From: Taenia hydatigena
Taxonomy: Eukaryota; Platyhelminthes; Cestoda; Cyclophyllidea; Taeniidae
DNA: 64,000 nucleotides
Assembly: GCA_036345935.2 (NCBI GenBank)
Contig: JADWOT020000003.1
Coordinates: forward strand, 16,014,509-16,078,508
Direction: 5' to 3'
This document shows, in pieces, positions 59,607 through 64,000 of the stretch. Under the pieces are notes generated by a model. The model worked only from the letters and a program-made list of their open reading frames with translations, did no database searches and was not told the origin of the DNA. The first letter of the stretch is position 1. Each line of letters begins with the position of its first letter. A program made the position numbers and the translations under genes.

Positions 59607-60505
59607 TGTAGCGTCCCGAGGCTCCCTTGAAGGCTAAAGAAGGCAGAATGCTAAGGTAGAATACATATATTCACCGGACAGAGGGAAATAGGCTGCTGGC
59701 ATGGCCCGGAGGCCAGCCCACGCAGTTAGGGCAATACGGACACCTCTGTGACCTTGACAGAAACCAGTAGTTACAACAAGCAAAGTGCTACATTACCCCT
59801 CTCCTCTTTCGAGCGTCGTCCCCGACGCGCCCCTCGGTACACCTTCCGCGTCAGCCATCACAACATACTCAGTGCTGCAAGAAGCACCCACAAGCTAACC
59901 ATGCCAGTTACCGACACTCCACGCGATTGAGGCGATGCTAGACACCAACGTCAGTCATCCCTCTTCACAGTGCAGTGCACTTCCAGTTTCGTCTGGCTTG
60001 GAAACAAAGTTTGGAATAAATGGTTCTGCCGACCATTAGTATGTCCGTAGGGGGGGCGTTAGCACACCGATCCCCTTAAGCAAGTATATTAGGGGTAATC
60101 TTTGGAACGAAACTTTCCAGGTGGTCCATGGCTAGTGTCGCTTCAGTTGTTGATGGCTTTCTTGTAGAACACAGAGAAGGGGCAGATGCTGGAGGTGGAC
60201 GTCGTTCGTAGTCCGTCCGTAGCATATGCGCTTCTTTCGCACCGCTGCAACATGCCGCAGGCGGTAGAGATCGGGATAAAAAAGCCCTATAGAGTCGGGT
60301 CCGCTTTCCGTTGCCACCAATGTAGCGTCCCGAGGCTCCCTTAAGGCAAAAGAAGGCAAAGTGGCAGGGTAGAATACATATATTCACCGGACAGAGGGAA
60401 ATAGGCTGCTGGCATGGCCCGGAGGCCAGCCCACGCGGCTAGGGCAATACGGACACCTCTGTGACCTTGACAGAAACCGGTAGTTCTAACAAACAAAGTA
60501 CTACA
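59607..60505 (-). mobile_element. Full-length TRIM retrotransposon (copy H)
   Basis: An 899-bp element in minus orientation with LTRs 59607-59792 (186 bp) and 60321-60505 (185 bp) and a 528-bp interior. A perfect 5-bp target duplication, ATAAT, flanks it. The LTRs differ at about 14 positions plus a one-base indel but share private states, such as CACCGGACAG and CGGACACC, so they stem from the same insertion or a close source. The interior has the same primer-binding site and polypurine tract as copy A. It is the best-preserved copy in the window. Confidence 0.95.
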
Positions 60506-62432
60506 ATAATAGCATCCTCTCTAGCTTCACGAGACTTGCAGTGCTAAGGGTATTTTCCATTCTACAAAGCCAAGTTAATGAGCTGGTCTACAAACCGGTG
60601 GAAAAACGGTGCTCAACAACTTTGATTCTTCAACTTACATAAAAGAAGTGACGGAGAATAAATTAATGGTCCGAAATATGTTTCTATTTTATCTGCTCAT
60701 CCTATGTAATCAGGGTACGAATCGACGTTTCTTCACCGCTCGCCTTATAGCGTTTTGAAGCATGTCCTTAACACTTTAAATTCAATTTGCTTTAACAAAA
60801 TGCAGTGGCTTGTTCTCATTGTTCACAATGAATGATTCTTCCGTTCGTGATGTGCTATTCATTGGGTTTTTCTCTAAACCATCGTCTTTATCACCTTTAA
60901 TGCAATGCAAAGTTACCAATGCTTCAAACCCCTCATATTAAGAATATTTTCTGTAAGGCAAGCAGTTTATAACGCAGTTTTGTTTTCCCACTCTGAGAAT
61001 GCATGCTGGATGGCGTCAAAATAAATAATTTTTAGTGACTTTACCCTTCCTAGAAAGCGTGTCAAAATATTACGGCTTTCCAAAAGGTGTAACTGACACC
61101 ACATTTTATGCTAGATGCCCTGCTTTCAAAAGCAAGCATTATACCGCATAATTTTTAAAGAATGATTATCATCATTGTCATTCCACAGCTCCAAGTTATC
61201 TCATTTTAACAGGCTTTTCATGAAGCAAATTGCAACTTTTAGGATTCCAGCTACTAAGATAAAATTTTAAGATCACTTCTGGCACCGTGTGTTCCTCAGT
61301 TATCATTCTCTTAATTAAGAAGACCCCTTTGCAATTCCGTATTCAGCTACAGCTAAACTGCATTTTCAAGAAGTGTCATACTAAAGTAAGAGGGGATAGT
61401 AATCTTTCCTCGCGTTCATGTGGAACTGAATGCGCTATGTTTGGTATTGTATAAAACGTTACATCCTGGTCTCGTGTTCTCCATTTATTTTTTGAGTACT
61501 CCTGTTTACATATGTTTGGTGATCCTTTCAGTTCATGCAGCACGCCTGCTTTGCACCGTCAGACTCACAAGCGGTAATGAATGCCAAAAAAAGCACTGGT
61601 TATCTTCCTGATATTAACATCACACTATCTCACCAACTCTTCTATCTGCATCAGCCAACTGGCCATTGCGACGCGATACGAGTTGCTAATATCAACAATT
61701 TCTAGTGATCGACATTAAAGAGGGTTGCTAAGATACCTGATGTACATGCAAGCGATTCTGTCTATTTAGAGGGTCGGATATGGCCTTATCACGTTGCATA
61801 GTTAATTTTGATAGAATATTTTAAAAAATGAATCAATCATAGTGTAGATGTGTGCACACAGTATATTAGCAAGCTACTACACAATCAGAAAGGATCAGAA
61901 AGTATTTTAAATTGACTTTTAGGTAAAGTACCTTTAGAATTTGTGTTAAACAGAGTATTATATCATCCAATAAATATCATCGAGCAGAGCCTAATTACAG
62001 TAGAGTAACGTTAGATGGAAACGCTATTTCATAGAACCAGGTATTTTTGTGTATTTTAGTCAAACTTTTACCTATGATCTCAAACACTTAGTCACAACAG
62101 ACTACCAATCATTTGATCTTTGAATAGAATGGGATATCAAAGCACATTTGCACGCAAATTACAGATGGCATCTGCACAACAGCACTGTTTACAATAGTGA
62201 CTTAATGCTCTTTAGAAATTTACTTAGCTAATTTGTTTTGACGTCATTGTATTAAGAACCGCTAAAATATTCTGTTTGTTTGCTAACCATGATCTTGTTT
62301 GAACTTTAAAATGCCTCTTTTTTACAGTTTAGAACTTTTGATAGCATCCTGTCGTTCATTGAGCTACCACATCCATATGCACGCGGATACGTACATATTT
62401 CAATTTTTTTATTGCATAATGAGTGACCCCCA
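60506..62432. other. Intergenic, nothing recognised
   Basis: AT-rich DNA with no supported gene. Contains copy 2 of the short dispersed repeat at 61868-61923. Confidence 0.5.
61868..61923 (+). repeat. Short dispersed repeat, copy 2
   Basis: AGCAAGCTACTACACAAT followed by CAGAAAGGATCAGAAAGT; partner of 56201-56256 in the same orientation, 5.7 kb away. Confidence 0.6.
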
Positions 62433-62618
62433 TGTAGCGTCCCGAGGCTTCCTCGAAAGCAAAAGAAGGCAGAATGCTAAAGTAGAATATATATATTCAC
62501 CGGACAGAGGGAAAAAGGCTGCTGGCATGGCCCGGAGGCCAGCCCACGCAGCTAGGGCAGTACGGCCACCTCTGTGACCTTGACAGAAACCGGCAGTTCT
62601 AACAAACAAATTACTACA
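62433..62618 (-). mobile_element. TRIM solo LTR (copy I)
   Basis: A 186-bp LTR in minus orientation (+ strand TGTAGCGTCCCG...TTACTACA) with a perfect target duplication, CCCCA on both sides (62428-62432 and 62619-62623). No interior. Confidence 0.93.
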
Positions 62619-64000
62619 CCCCATTTCTAAAACATCTAAATTATTTTTGCTTTGGGTGTTTGAATTTGCACAAAAATCAAATTCAATGCCTAATGCCAGA
62701 GATCAGTGGATGACAGTGGGTGTGCAAGCGACTGCTACTAACGTAGGCGGCTAAAATCACGACTGCTAGTCGCTAACTTTGTTTAAACCACCTCTGTCAA
62801 ACCATGAGAAATAAATAAATCTAGCAAATATGGTGGATGTGAACCATCCTTGAAGCACTATTAACCATTTTGTGCCAGAGTAAACCTTCAAGTTAATACA
62901 CTCTACATGGTTCATTAAATTGTGCGCTCTTGGAGCCTTTTTTACACAATGTTATGTGTCTGTTTACAGCTTGCACTGCGTTACAAGATATGTAGTTTCT
63001 ATTTTTAGTGGTTTTACATTTCTAACTTGCAGCGGTCTTATAAAGGACCAAGTGGGCTCTGTGCCTACCTACATTAAAAATTGGTGTTCATTAAAGCTTT
63101 GATTCATCCAATTAGCCTAGACTTATTAACTCAATAAGAAAACTAATGAAAAGAATTTTGCATACTATAGAATTTTGTGATATAAGTAAAGGACCAGCAA
63201 AAGATGCTTCAAATAACTGTATAAAGAAACGATTGGCTCTGCACCATATCGTTCTTTTCCAGAGGCTAAAACCTTGCAGTAAAATTAACTTCTATGCACT
63301 ACATTGTCTACAGAATACAAGGCATATTCTCTCTCTGGCCGTCTTTATTTCCAGCTAACATATGATAGCGTACTTTTTCCCCACCTACCTTCCTTTTTTA
63401 CAGTGCGGAATATTCTTATGAGTCAGAAAACCTTACAACATCCTGTAGAAGTGTGGGTGAAATCCTCCTCTTACTGACCTGCCAGTACTAAATATTACTA
63501 GTGAGACTTCTTTTTGCACATCTATCTACTGAGCAAATGCCAAACAGACACCGAATAAACACCACATCCGTGGTCGTAGGCTGGCGTGCACGAAGTAAAC
63601 ATATACCTCCGAACTCTAAAGCTATACAATCACAAAGCATGCGTGGTCTCCTAGTGTAAAAAACGTTATGAAAGGGTGCATGATGGGTCGCAAGTAAATC
63701 ATGTAGAGAAAGTGGACAATATGTTTGTTTGAGTGTAATGCTTACAATGTGTTCATTTTAGTTGACAAGGCAGTTAGTGGTTTTACCATTGATTCGGCCA
63801 GTCCATTAAAAAGTAATCTAACAACATTTAAAAATAAAAAAATTTGGTGCCCTAGCAATTATAAATCATGAAATAAATCAGTCGCAAGAAAAGTATTGTA
63901 TACTTAAAGAGTAAGTGGTGCAGCCATACTTTCAAACGGTGATATTAACTGTTTGCTGTTCTCCTCTCACCGTCCACTCGGATAACAGCAACCTTTTGTA
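62619..64000. other. Intergenic, nothing recognised
   Basis: AT-rich end of the window. Short ORFs only; no motif, RNA gene or repeat terminus seen. Confidence 0.5.

Noticed and set aside
1..64000. tRNA, rRNA, spliced-leader RNA genes, CRISPR arrays or bacterial operons
   Set aside because: I looked for tRNA T-loop motifs, the flatworm leader sequence and regularly spaced repeats by eye and found none; the intron-rich genes exclude a prokaryotic origin. A covariance-model scan would be decisive for small RNAs.

Overview
The window looks like nuclear DNA of a cestode (tapeworm), most likely a taeniid (Taenia, Hydatigera or Echinococcus type). Three things point there: ordinary GT-AG introns, many of only 30-42 nt; long AT-rich intergenic and intronic DNA with short GC-richer exons; and at least nine copies of a small LTR family. 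That family has LTRs of about 186 bp, an interior of about 525 bp with no long ORF, TG...CA ends and 5-bp target duplications, which fits the taeniid TRIMs (terminal-repeat retrotransposons in miniature) as I remember them from the literature. All gene names come from reading the translated exons; no database search was possible.

Layout. 1-6.2 kb: mostly empty, with one full-length TRIM (2269-3164) and a solo LTR (5024-5209). 6.17-6.69 kb (+): last exons of a fibronectin-III surface protein that may be GPI-anchored. 7.3-8.55 kb: decayed Ty3/gypsy element with protease and integrase C-terminal remnants. 9.35-11.77 kb (+): MRPS9 (uS9m). 11.8-13.3 kb: GC-rich, unexplained. 13.3-14.2 kb (-): RPS4 (eS4). 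15.5-17.2 kb (-): unrecognised exons. 18.0-18.8 kb (-): COX5B with a long C-terminal extension. 19.3-21.2 kb: three TRIM-family insertions side by side, the last ending in a head-to-head, palindromic hybrid LTR. 21.7-42.8 kb (+): the complete glycogen debranching enzyme gene (AGL, 16 exons) with a probable extra terminal exon at 43.03-43.25 kb. 46.2-47.07 kb (-): an inverted, nearly identical partial copy of an exon belonging to the next gene. 50.8-58.8 kb (+): an alpha-2-macroglobulin/complement-type thioester protein coded in only two very large exons. 59.6-60.5 kb: full-length TRIM. 62.4-62.6 kb: solo LTR. The remainder is AT-rich and shows nothing I can support.

The genes do not form one pathway. 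RPS4, MRPS9 and COX5B are housekeeping genes (cytosolic ribosome, mitochondrial ribosome, respiratory complex IV). AGL mobilises glycogen, the main energy store of tapeworms. The thioester protein is secreted and presumably acts at the host-parasite interface or in innate defence (inference). The points most worth a second look are the inverted exon copy beside the thioester gene, that gene's two-exon form with EGF-like and NTR-like additions, the COX5B extension, the optional AGL tail, and the palindromic TRIM.
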